The position numbers and the translations under genes were made by a program. Positions 42,672 through 52,996 of a stretch of DNA of 62,410 bases are shown here, piece by piece; within the stretch, counting starts at the first letter, position 1; every line of letters begins with the position of its first letter. The stretch comes from Candidatus Binatia bacterium (GTDB taxonomy: Bacteria; Desulfobacterota; Binatia; HRBIN30), in the NCBI GenBank assembly GCA_023150935.1, contig JAKLJW010000008.1:65721-128130 (forward strand), in the 5' to 3' direction. The notes under the pieces are model-generated. The model was not told the DNA's origin. It made no database searches and was given only the letters and a program-made list of their open reading frames with translations.

Positions 42672-44653
42672 GCCGAATCCGGTCCTTGCTCCCGCGGGCT
42701 CAGACACGAGATAGCCCGGTCGATCTGTTCGTGATTCCCCAACATGACCACAATGTCGCCCTGCCGCACTTCCAACTCCGCCGGCGGATTGGCGATCGGC
42801 GTACCGTCACGAACGACTGCAATGATCGTTACGCCGGTGGCGTGGCGCAAACCCAGCCCGCCAATGGTCTGCCCGATCCCCGGAGAGCCGGCCGTGACCA
42901 GAAAAGTCTCCGTCGTCGTCGCAGCGAGGATCTCGTGGAGCTGATCCAGGGTTTGCCGCGGCAATTGCAGGCCGCGCAGCATGCGGTATCCCTCGCGTCG
43001 AATGAGATCGACCTGCAGCGCAATGACATTGCGCGGGACGTGCAAGCAGCGCAGGACATGGGCAAAGATCTCGACCGAGGTCTCGAACTCCTCCGGAATG
43101 ACCTCGGTGGCGCCGAGGCGCCGCAGCTCGTCGATCTCGTTCTGATAGCGCGTGCGTACGATAATCGGCGCACCCGGATTCGATTGGCGACTCAGCGCCA
43201 CGATGCGGCGCGTCGCAGCCGGATCGGACACCGCCACAACGACGACACTGGCGTGCTCGACACCCGCCTGGTGCAGCACCTCCAAACGCGACGCATCCCC
43301 GAATACGACGCTGCCCCCTCCCCGCCGCGCCGCCTGGACCCGGTCCGGATTAAGCTCGAGGACCGCAAAACGGATGCCCGTCTCCCGCAGCACCCGCGCG
43401 AGGTTCTCGCCGTTGAGTCCGTAGCCGACGATAACCACGTGCCCACGCCGACTCTCCGGCACCGGCTTTCCGAACGCCGGGGCGCGCAGCAGCGCGCCCA
43501 GAGCGTTCGCCACCGCCGGCGCGCCGCCGATAAGGAACGGGGCCGCCACCATCGTGAGCGCCACGACCGTTACCAGCATCTCGTACTCGGTCGGCGACAC
43601 GAGGTCCATCGGACGAGCGAATTGCAACAGGACGAAAGCGACCTCGCCGACCTCGGCGAGAGTCAGCGCTGCAGCAACCGCGACCCGCACCGAGCGCGCA
43701 AAAGGCAGCGCGACGGCGAAGGCCACGATCGCTTTGAACACGACGATGCCGGTTGCCGCGCCGAGTAACGCGGGCCAGTGCTCGCGCAACGTCGCCATCT
43801 GCACGAGCATACCGACCGAAATGAAGAAGACGCTGTTCAGGGCGTCGCGAAACGGCAGGATCTCCGCCAACGCCTGATGACTGTACTCCGACTCCGACAG
43901 CACCAGTCCGGCGGCAAGCGCACCAAGTGCGACCGACAACCCCAGTGCGTCCGCCACCCATGCGGTGCCAAGGGCGCACAGCACCACCGTGCCCGCGAAC
44001 AACTCCCGGCTCTGCAGCGCCACGACCTGCCGAAACACCCACGGCACGATGACCACTGCAAGCAGGATCGTCGCCGCCACCGCAACCGTTGCCTTGGCCA
44101 GCACAAAGGCCACCGTCGCGAACGAACCGGCCTCCGGATCCGCCAGCACCCGGGTGATCAAGACCATCGGCACGAGCGCAAGATCCTGAATCAACGCAAT
44201 GCCGGAAACCAACCTCCCGTGCGGGGCGTTCAGTTCGCCGCGCTCTCCGAGGACCTTCATGATAATGGCGGTGCTGGAGTGCGTGACAACGAAGCCCCCG
44301 AAGACCGCCACCGCGGGCCGTGCCCCGGCGAGAATGCCGATGCCCGCAGCCAACGCCGTCGTCACGACGACTTGCAGCACCCCCGACCATACCAGGACGC
44401 GCCGCATACGGACCAGCTCGTCGAACGACAACTCGAGCCCGGCAACAAACAACAACAACGCCACGCCCATCTCTGCCAAACTGGTGACATCGTCACTGTG
44501 CTGGATGATCCCGACCCCGTTCGGACCGATGACCACGCCCGCCAGCAGGAAGCCCACGATCGACGGAAACCGCAGTCGGTGAAACAGCGCGACGATCGGC
44601 AGTCCGGCCGCCAACAGCACGACCAGGTTGCGCAGGAGAGACGCTTCACCCAT
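42668..44653 (-). CDS. CPA2 cation/proton antiporter with TrkA-N and TrkA-C domains (KefB/YbaL-like)
   Basis: A 661-residue protein. About twelve membrane spans with the CPA2 pattern (FLLAGVVIGPNGVG; VALLLFVAGLELSFDEL; VFGGFVVTHSSTAIIMK; GIALIQDLALVPM) fill residues 1-390. A Rossmann TrkA-N domain follows (VVIVGYGLNGENLARVLRE), then a TrkA-C domain (LEVRQGDIVVMLGN). Such proteins exchange K+ or Na+ for protons, gated by nucleotide or thiol ligands. It lies between pyrD and the small Cys-rich membrane gene. Confidence 0.9.
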   Translation of the reverse strand: MGEASLLRNLVVLLAAGLPIVALFHRLRFPSIVGFLLAGVVIGPNGVGIIQHSDDVTSLAEMGVALLLFVAGLELSFDELVRMRRVLVWSGVLQVVVTTALAAGIGILAGARPAVAVFGGFVVTHSSTAIIMKVLGERGELNAPHGRLVSGIALIQDLALVPMVLITRVLADPEAGSFATVAFVLAKATVAVAATILLAVVIVPWVFRQVVALQSRELFAGTVVLCALGTAWVADALGLSVALGALAAGLVLSESEYSHQALAEILPFRDALNSVFFISVGMLVQMATLREHWPALLGAATGIVVFKAIVAFAVALPFARSVRVAVAAALTLAEVGEVAFVLLQFARPMDLVSPTEYEMLVTVVALTMVAAPFLIGGAPAVANALGALLRAPAFGKPVPESRRGHVVIVGYGLNGENLARVLRETGIRFAVLELNPDRVQAARRGGGSVVFGDASRLEVLHQAGVEHASVVVVAVSDPAATRRIVALSRQSNPGAPIIVRTRYQNEIDELRRLGATEVIPEEFETSVEIFAHVLRCLHVPRNVIALQVDLIRREGYRMLRGLQLPRQTLDQLHEILAATTTETFLVTAGSPGIGQTIGGLGLRHATGVTIIAVVRDGTPIANPPAELEVRQGDIVVMLGNHEQIDRAISCLSPREQGPDSA

Positions 44654-44675
44654 ACGAGTACTCAGCGACGGCCGC

Positions 44676-45749
44676 TCAGGCGTCCCGCCCCACCGCCTCC
44701 GGCAGTCGCAAACCGTCTCGCTCGAGCAACGCCGCGAGATCGACGGCGATGCGGCGGGCCAGCCACGGTCCCTCGTAGATCATGCCCGTATAAACCTGCA
44801 CCAGCGATGCGCCGGCGCGGATCTTCGCATAAGCGTCGGCACCCGAGGCGACGCCGCCAACGCCGACGATCGGCAGGTCGGGCCCCGCGTGCCGGCGCAG
44901 CACACGCACGACGGCCGTGGCCCGGTCGCGCAACGGCTCCCCGCTCAACCCTCCCGCCTCGTCGATCCGGGTCCGCAACCCGGGACGCGCCACCGTGGTG
45001 TTCGTCGCGACGAATCCGGCCACTCCGGCTGACCGCGCCAGTGCGACGATCGCGCCGAGAGCATCGTCGGAAAGATCGGGGGCGACTTTGAGAAGTACCG
45101 GTCGCGGCGGCCTTACCGCCGCCGCATTCGCTGCCTGCACGGCCTCCAGCAAAGGCCGGAGCCTCGCCTCCTCCTGCAGATCGCGGAGACCCGGCGTATT
45201 CGGAGAGCTGACGTTGAGCGCCAGATAGCTGGCGAATCCGGCGAGCTGTCGCACGCCCTCGACGTAGTCGCCGGCCGCCGCCTCCAGCGGAGTCACGCGC
45301 GACTTGCCCAGATTGATGCCCAGCGGAACCACCGGCGCAAGCCTTGCCGTCAGCGTCGCAAGCCGAGCGGACACTGCCGCCGCCCCCGCACTGTTGAACC
45401 CCAGCCGATTGATCAGGGCGGCGTCGGCAGTCAAACGGAAGAGCCGCGGCGGAGGATTGCCCGACTGCGCCAGCGCGGTCACCGTCCCCAATTCGGCGAA
45501 CCCGAACCCGAACAACGGCCAGACGTGCGGTGCCGCCGCGTTTTTGTCGAAACCTGCCGCCAGACCCACCGGGTTGGCAAAGTCGACCCCCCACAACCGC
45601 TGCGCCAGCAGCGGATGCGACCATGGCCGGGGCGCCCAGCGAAGGGTTGAAAACAATGCCTCGAGCAGCCCCACCGCGGCCAGAGCGCCGCGGTGGGCGC
45701 GTTCCGGGTCGAGCCGAAAGAGCAGTGGGCGCAACGCCTTGTACCGCAT
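44676..45749 (-). CDS. pyrD: Dihydroorotate dehydrogenase (quinone), class 2
   Basis: A 357-residue class 2 DHODH. The N-terminal amphipathic extension (MRYKALRPLLFRLDPERAH) marks the membrane-associated quinone-using type. GLAAGFDKNA, RLFRL, NRLGFNSAGA, the catalytic Ser region LNVSSPNTPGLRDLQ and IVGVGGVASGADAYAKIRAGASLVQVYTG all match, so FMN binding is intact. It oxidises dihydroorotate in pyrimidine synthesis. The start at 45749 fits the family; the frame upstream does not. Confidence 0.95.
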   Translation of the reverse strand: MRYKALRPLLFRLDPERAHRGALAAVGLLEALFSTLRWAPRPWSHPLLAQRLWGVDFANPVGLAAGFDKNAAAPHVWPLFGFGFAELGTVTALAQSGNPPPRLFRLTADAALINRLGFNSAGAAAVSARLATLTARLAPVVPLGINLGKSRVTPLEAAAGDYVEGVRQLAGFASYLALNVSSPNTPGLRDLQEEARLRPLLEAVQAANAAAVRPPRPVLLKVAPDLSDDALGAIVALARSAGVAGFVATNTTVARPGLRTRIDEAGGLSGEPLRDRATAVVRVLRRHAGPDLPIVGVGGVASGADAYAKIRAGASLVQVYTGMIYEGPWLARRIAVDLAALLERDGLRLPEAVGRDA

Positions 45750-45928
45750 CGGGATCACTTCACGACCTTGCAAGGCAAAGCGACAACCGCCTCTCGCCTC
45801 GCATCGGATCGTTCGCGACACCGCCGGATCGCGGCGCAAAGGAACCCGATCGAGGACACTGCCCAGCCTCTTCTACGCCCGGGCGCGGGCTGCGCGCTCC
45901 GTGCCTTCCTGACAGCTTCGGCAAACCG

Positions 45929-47368
45929 CTACGCGTCCGGCACGTCGGAAGGCGTCACCGCGGTCGCCGCGGCACGGTCCGCACAAACGGCTGTGGCGGC
46001 GTGCATCCCGGCAAGCCGACCCAGTCCGAAGGCACACAACAGACCGGTGCCGAGCAGGTATCCGTCCCCGCCGGGTCCCGCCAACCCGCCGCCTGCGCTG
46101 CCGCCGGCGTAGAGGTTGGGCACCGGCGTGCCGTCGGGTCTGAGTACGCGCGCGTCGGTGTCGACGACCAGCCCCCCCTGCGTCGCGAACAGGGCGGGGC
46201 TCACGCGGATACCGTGCAGCGGCGGTTCGAGCCCGGAACCTAATTGCGTCCGCCCGAACGAGTCGTTACCCGCCCGGCAGGCGTCGTTGTATGCGGCAAC
46301 CGTTTTCACCAGAGCCTCGGCGCCGATTTGGAACTGCGCGGCAAGCCCGGCCGCGTCCTCGGCGCGCCGCACCGCCCGCGGAGCGATGCGATGGGCGAAG
46401 TAAGCGTCGGCACCGCAGGCTTCCTTGAGAGTGGCGGACCCAAAGATCACGTACGCGATTCGACCCGGCTGGGAGCAGATCGCCGGTACCGCCGAGGCCG
46501 GGGCCGACATCTCGTTCATGAAGCGCTCGCCGAGCTGATTCACCAGGATTGCGCCGGCGCCGAACACATCCCACGGCACCGGTAGGTTGGCTCCGACCGT
46601 GGCGTACGGATGCGCGTAGTAAGCACCCATGTCACGCTGCGCCGCGCCGGCGTCGCCACCCCAGAGGACGGCATCGCCCGTGCTCGTGGCGGCCCCCGCG
46701 TACGTTAACGAGGCGGCCTCGGCAACGTGTTGCGCAACCAGCGTCGAGTTGGCCCCGAACCCGTCGGTGGCCAGCAAGAGTTTGTGGCAGCGGACGTTCG
46801 TCGCGCTGCGCTTCGGCGACTTGATCTGGACGCCGAGAACGCCGCCGTCGACGTCGGTCCAGAGGTGCAGCACCGGGGTCACGAGCCGCAGCCTGGCCCC
46901 GCGACGGATGGCCTGCCCCGCCATCGCCTCCACCATCGCCTGCCCGTTGCGGTCGCCGGGCGCGTGCAAGCGCGGGCGCCGATGTCCCGGATCGCCCGCC
47001 AGCCGGAGCAAGGTCAGATCGAGTCCGACGCCGTCCGTCAGCCAGTCCACCAGCTCTCCAGACAGCTCGCACAGCCGTCGCGTCAACGCCGGGTCGCTGC
47101 GCCGGCCGTTGCGCGCCATGATGTCGGCGTAGAAGTCGTCGGCACTATCCGTAATCCCGGCCTCACGCTGGAGGCGGGAGCCCGCCGCCGCCAGACAGCC
47201 GCCGCCGAGTGCCGTGGTGCCGCCGGGCTCCCTGGCGCGCTCCCAGACCGTCACCCGCAGCCTGTTGCCGGAGGCGGCATGGGCGGCGGCCAGCCCGCAG
47301 GCCCCCGCGCCCACGACGCCGATGTCGACTTCCTCGTTCCATCGCAGTCCCGCAGGTGTTACCGGCAT
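45929..47368 (-). CDS. FAD-binding dehydrogenase, fumarate-reductase/3-ketosteroid-dehydrogenase family
   Basis: A 479-residue flavoprotein. The N-terminal dinucleotide fold is EVDIGVVGAGACGLAAAHAA, followed by GGTTALGGGCLAA, ALTRRLCELSGELVDWL, LLLATDGFGAN and a C-terminal LYAGGSAGGGLAGPGGDGYL FAD contact. It belongs with FAD-binding 2 oxidoreductases such as succinate or 3-ketosteroid dehydrogenases, but the substrate residues are unreadable. The ATG at 47368 is preferred; 49 codons of non-family sequence lie upstream. It is 53 bases from ccr on the same strand. Confidence 0.82.
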   Translation of the reverse strand: MPVTPAGLRWNEEVDIGVVGAGACGLAAAHAASGNRLRVTVWERAREPGGTTALGGGCLAAAGSRLQREAGITDSADDFYADIMARNGRRSDPALTRRLCELSGELVDWLTDGVGLDLTLLRLAGDPGHRRPRLHAPGDRNGQAMVEAMAGQAIRRGARLRLVTPVLHLWTDVDGGVLGVQIKSPKRSATNVRCHKLLLATDGFGANSTLVAQHVAEAASLTYAGAATSTGDAVLWGGDAGAAQRDMGAYYAHPYATVGANLPVPWDVFGAGAILVNQLGERFMNEMSAPASAVPAICSQPGRIAYVIFGSATLKEACGADAYFAHRIAPRAVRRAEDAAGLAAQFQIGAEALVKTVAAYNDACRAGNDSFGRTQLGSGLEPPLHGIRVSPALFATQGGLVVDTDARVLRPDGTPVPNLYAGGSAGGGLAGPGGDGYLLGTGLLCAFGLGRLAGMHAATAVCADRAAATAVTPSDVPDA

Positions 47369-47421
47369 GGCCGCGAGACATAGCAAAAGGGGCGCTCCTG
47401 TGGGAGCGCGAACTACGATTC

Positions 47422-48672
47422 CTACTCCAAGTCCTTCAGGCCGGTCCGCGGGGCACCGACGAGACAGACCATCTTCCCCTCCGGCGCTTTGTTCTCGTAC
47501 ATGCGCTGGTGGCACTGCGGTATCTTGTCGAAGGGAACCGTTTCAGCGAGGCACGGATCGATCTTGCCCGCCAGCACCAGGTCATTGAACGCATAGGCCT
47601 GATCGTCGTTGGCGAAGTGCGATCCCTGAAAGCGCTTCTGGCGCATCCAGAGATAACGCAGGTCGACCACCGCGTTGTAACCGGAGGTGCCGGCGCAGAT
47701 AACCACCATCCCGCCGGTGTCGCAGACGAAGATCGACGTCGGAACCGTGTCTTCGCCGGGGTGTTCAAAGACGATGCGCGGACTGCGTTTCTCGCCCAGA
47801 ATGTCCCAGATGGCCTTTCCGAAGGCGCGACATCCGGCGGTCCACTTGTTGTAAGCCTCGGTGTCCTTCCAGTGCGGCATCATACCCCAGTGGTCGAACT
47901 TCTTGCGGTTGATGACGCCCTTGGCCCCCAGCTTCATGCAGAAGTCGATCTTGCGGTCGTCGCCCACCACCCCGACGGGGATGCCTCCCTGGGCCTTAAC
48001 GATCTGCGTTGCCATGCAGCCGAGGCCGCCCGAGGCGCCCCAGATGAGGACCACGTCGTTCGGCTGCACCGTGTGGGGCGGCCACGCCATCAGCATGCGG
48101 TAGGCCGTGGCCCCGACCAGCGTGGGCGCAGCGGCCTCCTCCCACGTAAGGTGCCTGGCCTTCGGCATGCACTGATGCGCCTGTACCCTGGCGAACTGCG
48201 CGAAACTACCCCAACTCGTCTCGTACGCCCAGATCTTATAGGAGGGGTCGAACATCGGATCGGTGCCGTTCTTCACCGCCGGGCAGTCGGCGTCCCAGGT
48301 CCCACAATGGACGACAACATGGTCGCCGACCTTGATGTTCTTCACGTCCTTGCCGACCGCGTAGACAATCCCCGATGCGTCGCTGCCGCCGATGTGGAAC
48401 GGCGTCGGGTCGTAGCCCGACTTGTTGCGGGCCGCGATGACGTTCACGGGCGTACCGAGCGCCGCCCATACGTTGTTGAAGTTCACGCCTGCCGCCATCA
48501 CGAAGACCAACGCCTCGTCCGGCTTGATGCTCGGAACGTCGATCTTCTCGACCTGGATCGACCTTGCGGGCTCTCCGAAACGCTCCGGCCGCACGACCTG
48601 GGCATACATCTGTTTCGGTATCTGGCCGACCGGCGGGCGTTCCCCGATCTCGTAGATGTCCTTGACGCTCAT
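47422..48672 (-). CDS. ccr: Crotonyl-CoA carboxylase/reductase
   Basis: A 416-residue member of the medium-chain reductase family with unmistakable Ccr motifs: [96 protein letters not shown] and [16 protein letters not shown]. It reductively carboxylates crotonyl-CoA to ethylmalonyl-CoA with NADPH and CO2, the key step of the ethylmalonyl-CoA pathway. [10 protein letters not shown] is the chosen start. With meaB and the adenosyltransferase in the same window, that pathway is likely complete in this organism. Confidence 0.93.
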   Translation of the reverse strand: MSVKDIYEIGERPPVGQIPKQMYAQVVRPERFGEPARSIQVEKIDVPSIKPDEALVFVMAAGVNFNNVWAALGTPVNVIAARNKSGYDPTPFHIGGSDASGIVYAVGKDVKNIKVGDHVVVHCGTWDADCPAVKNGTDPMFDPSYKIWAYETSWGSFAQFARVQAHQCMPKARHLTWEEAAAPTLVGATAYRMLMAWPPHTVQPNDVVLIWGASGGLGCMATQIVKAQGGIPVGVVGDDRKIDFCMKLGAKGVINRKKFDHWGMMPHWKDTEAYNKWTAGCRAFGKAIWDILGEKRSPRIVFEHPGEDTVPTSIFVCDTGGMVVICAGTSGYNAVVDLRYLWMRQKRFQGSHFANDDQAYAFNDLVLAGKIDPCLAETVPFDKIPQCHQRMYENKAPEGKMVCLVGAPRTGLKDLE

Positions 48673-48787
48673 GTGTTGCCCTCCGCTAACTTGTCTTTCC
48701 GGCCGGGCCGGGGCCCGCCGCAACTCTGACGACGCGGGCCGGGTGTTCTTATTCCCGAAGCTGACGGTGAAAACAATTCCGGCCCGG

Positions 48788-49810
48788 TCAATCCGGCGTT
48801 ACCGAGACCTTGATCGACCCGGCGCGTTTGTCGCCGGCGAGGGCGAAGCCGCGGGCGATGTCCCTCAGCGGCACGCGATGCGTGATCAGTTTCCGGTAAC
48901 GCTCGGGCTCGGCACCGAGCAGGTGCAGGGCAATTTCGAAGTCGGCACGCGGGTCCGGACGCCCGTAAGTGAGCGAGCCGACGATGCGCACCTCCTTCAT
49001 GAGGAGGAACAACGCGTTCAGCGACGGCATAGTCGAGAACACCCCGAGCACCGCCACGGTACCGCCCGGTCGCACGTGCTGCACGGCTTCGTTGATGGTG
49101 TCGGCGGCGCCGCCGACCGTCTCGATGACCACGTCGACGGGGTGCTCGGTGGTCGCAGCCGCCAGTGCGGTGGCGTCGGCCGGATCGGTAAACACCCGGC
49201 TGGCACCCATCGCCACGGCGGCACCGGCCTGGTGCGAATGACGCACGGTCGCCCACACCTCGGCCGCCCCCGCCGCCCGCGCGGCGGCCACGGCGAGCAG
49301 CCCGATGGTGCCGCCCCCGAGAATCAGGACGCGGTGCCCGAAGCGGACCGGCGCCAGACGCACAGCGTGCACGGTAACCGCCAGCGGTTCGGTCAACGCC
49401 CCGACCTCGCAATCGACTCCGGCGGGCAGCGGAAAGGCGGCATATGCCGGTACGCGCACGAACTCGGCAAACCCGCCGTCGACCATGGCACCGAGGATCT
49501 GAAAATGGCGGCAGAGCTGATAATCGCCGGTGCGGCAGTAGACGCACTCCCGGCACACCACCAGCGGCTCGACGGCTACGCGGTCGCCAGGGCGCAAGGC
49601 AGCACCCTGCCCGACTTCGTACACCTCGCCGCTAATCTCGTGGCCGGGGCACACCGAGGGCGGGGGCAGCGCCCCGTGGAAGAAGTGCAAGTCGCTGCCG
49701 CAGATGCCGCAGCTACGCACCCGCACGACGACCTCGCCCGGCCCCGGAACCGGCTCCACCACCTGGCGCACATCGAGTCGCCCGGGTGCGTCACAAAACG
49801 CCGCTAACAT
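48788..49810 (-). CDS. Zinc-dependent alcohol dehydrogenase (MDR family)
   Basis: A 340-residue MDR dehydrogenase. The catalytic zinc site is [13 protein letters not shown] with PGHEISG and EPL. A structural-zinc lobe with four Cys ([16 protein letters not shown]) is present. The Rossmann segment [21 protein letters not shown] binds NAD(P). It resembles sorbitol/threonine-dehydrogenase-type polyol enzymes; the substrate is unknown. AGGAGGG lies ten bases before ATG 49810. It is followed by ccr after 115 bases, so the two may or may not be co-transcribed. Confidence 0.88.
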   Translation of the reverse strand: MLAAFCDAPGRLDVRQVVEPVPGPGEVVVRVRSCGICGSDLHFFHGALPPPSVCPGHEISGEVYEVGQGAALRPGDRVAVEPLVVCRECVYCRTGDYQLCRHFQILGAMVDGGFAEFVRVPAYAAFPLPAGVDCEVGALTEPLAVTVHAVRLAPVRFGHRVLILGGGTIGLLAVAAARAAGAAEVWATVRHSHQAGAAVAMGASRVFTDPADATALAAATTEHPVDVVIETVGGAADTINEAVQHVRPGGTVAVLGVFSTMPSLNALFLLMKEVRIVGSLTYGRPDPRADFEIALHLLGAEPERYRKLITHRVPLRDIARGFALAGDKRAGSIKVSVTPD

Positions 49811-49962
49811 CGATTGCTTCCCTCCTTTCCGGCTGCTGCGGTCGCTGCCCGTTCCCGTCAGAGCCGCCACATGGCCGCCCCGCTGTCAAACCGGTCGGGC
49901 GATACCCTTCGGCGCGGCTTCTCGAATGGTGGCACCGGGTCCTTACCGGCATCTCACCGGGG

Positions 49963-51438
49963 CTAGATCGCCGCGCGGGCGCGGTGCTCACGCGCCACCA
50001 TATCCGCGACCTTCACCCCCGAGTCCGCCGCCTGATGCGTACCGCATCCATATCCCCCGGCGTCGCAACCCACGACGTAAAGGCCGCGCACGGGGGTCCG
50101 CGCCGCCGGCTTGTGCCGGCCGCACTGCCCGACGATCTGCGCCAGACCGATGCACTCCCCACCCTGTCCGGCCACCGCGCGGTCCCGCGTGAGCGCCGCA
50201 ACGTCGCCGCCCACGTAACGGTCAACCCCGGTGATGCAACCGTCTATGCCCGGCCACAGGTGCCGCACGGTCGCATCGAGGCGATCGAGGAGCGCTTCGG
50301 CGTGAGCAAAGTCGGGGTCGGGAGTGCAAATGGTCCCGACCAACGCGCACTGCTTGCCGTCCGGCGCCAGACTCCGGTCGTACACCGCCGGGACGACGTT
50401 GAACACCAACGGATGCTCCGGAAACTTGCCTGCCTTGATCTCGGCCAGTCGCGCCGCATCCAGGTAGTTGTCGTCGGAGAAGGCAATGTACATGCCCTGC
50501 TCGAAAAACGGGCGATCGAGGAAATAGCGCAGGCCGACGATCGCCCACGACGGAACGAGTTCCCGCACTCGCGCCACGTACCCGCGGTCGAAATGCTCCT
50601 CCCCCGCCAGCCGCAGCACCGTGGGCTGAATGCCCGCGTTACTAACGACGATCGGCGCCGCGAAGGTTCCCCGCTCGGTGATCACACCGGCGACCGCCCC
50701 GTCGCGTATGTCGATGCCCGTGACCCGCGTGCGCAGCAGGACACGACCGCCGAAGCGCTCGACGGCCCCGCAGAACACCTCGGCCATGCGTCCGTAACCG
50801 CCCCCGTGATAGCGGCCTGCCCCGCCGCGCACGAAATCCTGCAACGTGCGCACGGCCTCGCCGGCGGCAACGAGGTCCAGCGGCACAACGAAGACGATGT
50901 TGGCCCACATGCCCCAGTAGCTGATCAAGCTCTGCGGCAGACGATAACGTCCAAGGAGGTCGGCGAACGACAGGTCGTCGAGCGCGTCGATCTCGGCGGG
51001 GGACATGGCCATCAGATCCGCCAGCACGCGCGTCGCCTCGCCGAACTCTTCGTCCGTGAGCGCCAGCAGCGCCGGCAGCGCCATCGGGTCGATGTCTTCC
51101 GGACGCGCCGAGCCGACGCTGGTCGCCCAGGCGCCGTCGGCGCGCCGGTACATCAGCGCGCTCTTCGCCTTCGGCGTCAGGATCTCGACCGCATCTGCCA
51201 TCCCGAGTTCGTCCAGTACGCGCGCGAACTGCGAGCCGAGCGACGGCCCACCCACGATCGGCCACAACTCGTAGCTGAATCCCCGCTTCGACAGCGTCAT
51301 GGCCTTGCCCCCGGGCACCGAGTTCTTGTCGACGATCAGCACCCGCAAACCGCGCCGCGCCAGCAGCGCCCCGCACGTCGCGCCGCCGATGCCCGCTCCG
51401 ATTACAATCGCGTCGTAACGCTCCGCCGTCGCCTCCAT
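49963..51438 (-). CDS. Phytoene desaturase/carotenoid isomerase-like FAD oxidoreductase
   Basis: A 491-residue amine-oxidase-fold flavoprotein: N-terminal AIVIGAGIGGATCGALLARRG, then VPGGKAMTLSKRGFSYELWP, a central RYHGGGYGRMAEVFCGAVERFGG, and a C-terminal LYVVGCDAGGYGCGTHQA FAD loop. This is the CrtI/CrtISO-like group, which desaturates or isomerises lipids and carotenoids but also includes uncharacterised members. No carotenoid genes are nearby, so I do not assign a pathway. ATG 51438 is preferred over a 28-codon extension that overlaps trxB. Confidence 0.8.
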   Translation of the reverse strand: MEATAERYDAIVIGAGIGGATCGALLARRGLRVLIVDKNSVPGGKAMTLSKRGFSYELWPIVGGPSLGSQFARVLDELGMADAVEILTPKAKSALMYRRADGAWATSVGSARPEDIDPMALPALLALTDEEFGEATRVLADLMAMSPAEIDALDDLSFADLLGRYRLPQSLISYWGMWANIVFVVPLDLVAAGEAVRTLQDFVRGGAGRYHGGGYGRMAEVFCGAVERFGGRVLLRTRVTGIDIRDGAVAGVITERGTFAAPIVVSNAGIQPTVLRLAGEEHFDRGYVARVRELVPSWAIVGLRYFLDRPFFEQGMYIAFSDDNYLDAARLAEIKAGKFPEHPLVFNVVPAVYDRSLAPDGKQCALVGTICTPDPDFAHAEALLDRLDATVRHLWPGIDGCITGVDRYVGGDVAALTRDRAVAGQGGECIGLAQIVGQCGRHKPAARTPVRGLYVVGCDAGGYGCGTHQAADSGVKVADMVAREHRARAAI

Positions 51439-51473
51439 CGGCGCCTCGCCACCCGGTCGCACCTTCGCCCCGC

Positions 51474-52409
51474 TCACTCGCGGGCCGCCAGCCAGCGCTC
51501 CGCATCGATGGCCGCCATGCACCCGGAGCCGGCTGCCGTCACCGCCTGCCGGTAGACATGGTCCTGCACGTCGCCGCAGGCGAATACCCCCTCGACATTG
51601 GTCGACGTCGAGCCGCTTCGCGTGACGATGTAACCGCTGGCGTCGGTTTCGAGCTGGCCGGCGAAGAGCTGCGTGTTGGGCTGATGCCCGATGGCCATGA
51701 ACACGCCGTCACAGGCCATCTCCTGAGTCGCACCCGTCTTGACGTTCTTCAATCGGACGCCGGTGACCCCGCGATCGTCGGCGGTGCCGAGGATTTCGTC
51801 GATGGTACTGTCCCAGACGAAGGATATCCGGGGGTTCTTGAAGGCGCGCTCCTGCATGATCTTCGAGGCCCGGAGCTGATCGCGGCGGTGAACGATGGTT
51901 ACCGCGCTGGCGAATTTGGTGAGAAACGTCGCCTCCTCCATCGCCGTGTCCCCACCGCCCACCACGAGCACCTTCTTGTCCTTGAAGAAGAACCCATCAC
52001 AGGTGGCGCAGGCCGACACGCCATGGCCCATCAGGCGCTTTTCCGACGGGATATCGAGGAGCTTCGCCGAGGCGCCCGTGGCGACGATCAGGGCGTCGCA
52101 GGTGTGGGCGCCATCCCGGCCGAGGTCCACCCGGAACGGATGCTGCCCGAGATCGACCCCGGTCACCTCGCCGTACAGAAACTGCGTGCCGAAGCGCTGC
52201 GCCTGCTTCTTGAACAATTCCATCATCTCGGGGCCGAGCAAACCGTCCGGGAAGCCGGGATAGTTTTCGACCTCGGTCGTGATAGTAAGCTGCCCACCGG
52301 GCTGCATGCCCTCGATAACCACGGGCGCGAGGTTGGCCCGCGCAGCGTACAGTGCGGCTGTGAGGCCGGCCGGCCCCGAACCTATGATGAGGACTTTGTA
52401 ATGGCTCAT
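51474..52409 (-). CDS. trxB: Thioredoxin reductase
   Basis: A 311-residue NADPH-dependent reductase. FAD-binding [20 protein letters not shown], the redox CATC in [13 protein letters not shown], the NADPH motif [17 protein letters not shown] and the C-terminal [20 protein letters not shown] are intact, so it should reduce thioredoxin. I start at [10 protein letters not shown]. It is transcribed away from moaC, with only 14 bases between the two start codons. The CrtI-like gene follows after 35 bases. Confidence 0.95.
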   Translation of the reverse strand: MSHYKVLIIGSGPAGLTAALYAARANLAPVVIEGMQPGGQLTITTEVENYPGFPDGLLGPEMMELFKKQAQRFGTQFLYGEVTGVDLGQHPFRVDLGRDGAHTCDALIVATGASAKLLDIPSEKRLMGHGVSACATCDGFFFKDKKVLVVGGGDTAMEEATFLTKFASAVTIVHRRDQLRASKIMQERAFKNPRISFVWDSTIDEILGTADDRGVTGVRLKNVKTGATQEMACDGVFMAIGHQPNTQLFAGQLETDASGYIVTRSGSTSTNVEGVFACGDVQDHVYRQAVTAAGSGCMAAIDAERWLAARE

Positions 52410-52423
52410 GGACGGGACTTGTA

Positions 52424-52978
52424 ATGGCACGGCCGCGCTCTGGCAAGGCAACTCCGCGCCTATCGCATCTTGACGCACAGGGACGGGCCCGTATGGTCGA
52501 CGTGACCGCGAAGACCCCGACGGTGCGCGAGGCGGTGGCTCGCGGCGCCGTGCGTATGCGGCCGGAAACCCTCGATCTCATTCGCGGCGGCAACCTCCCC
52601 AAGGGCGAGGTGCTCGCGGTGGCGAGGGTGGCCGGCATCATGGCCGCCAAGCGGACCGCCGAGTGGATTCCCATGTGCCACCCGCTGCCCATTCACGTCG
52701 CGGCGATCGACTTCAGGGAGATCGGGCCCGACCTCCTCGAGATCGAGGCCCGGGTGAGCGTCGAGGCGCGTACCGGCGTCGAGATGGAGGCCCTGACCGC
52801 AGTCAGCGCCGCGGCGCTGACCGTCTACGACATGTGCAAGGCGGTCGATCGGGAGATGATCGTCGGCGACATCCGGCTGATGCAAAAGCGCGGCGGGCGC
52901 AGCGGAGAATGGCGGCGGGGCGGGCACCTGACAGCCGGCAGCAAGCGGCGGGTGCGGCGTGGACTCGATACGGTTTGA
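52424..52978 (+). CDS. moaC: Cyclic pyranopterin monophosphate synthase
   Basis: A 184-residue MoaC for molybdenum cofactor. [68 protein letters not shown] and [20 protein letters not shown] are the conserved segments. It converts the MoaA product to cPMP. I keep the ATG at 52424 because the DAxGxARMVDV segment must be included; the first fifteen residues are extra compared with typical members. The 5' end abuts the divergent trxB start. Confidence 0.95.
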   Translation: MARPRSGKATPRLSHLDAQGRARMVDVTAKTPTVREAVARGAVRMRPETLDLIRGGNLPKGEVLAVARVAGIMAAKRTAEWIPMCHPLPIHVAAIDFREIGPDLLEIEARVSVEARTGVEMEALTAVSAAALTVYDMCKAVDREMIVGDIRLMQKRGGRSGEWRRGGHLTAGSKRRVRRGLDTV

Positions 52979-52996
52979 GTTGTCGGAGATCGATTC

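Noticed and set aside
45929..51438. Carotenoid or steroid biosynthetic cluster
   Set aside because: One CrtI-like and one KstD-like flavoprotein are not enough; no synthase or cyclase genes are nearby.
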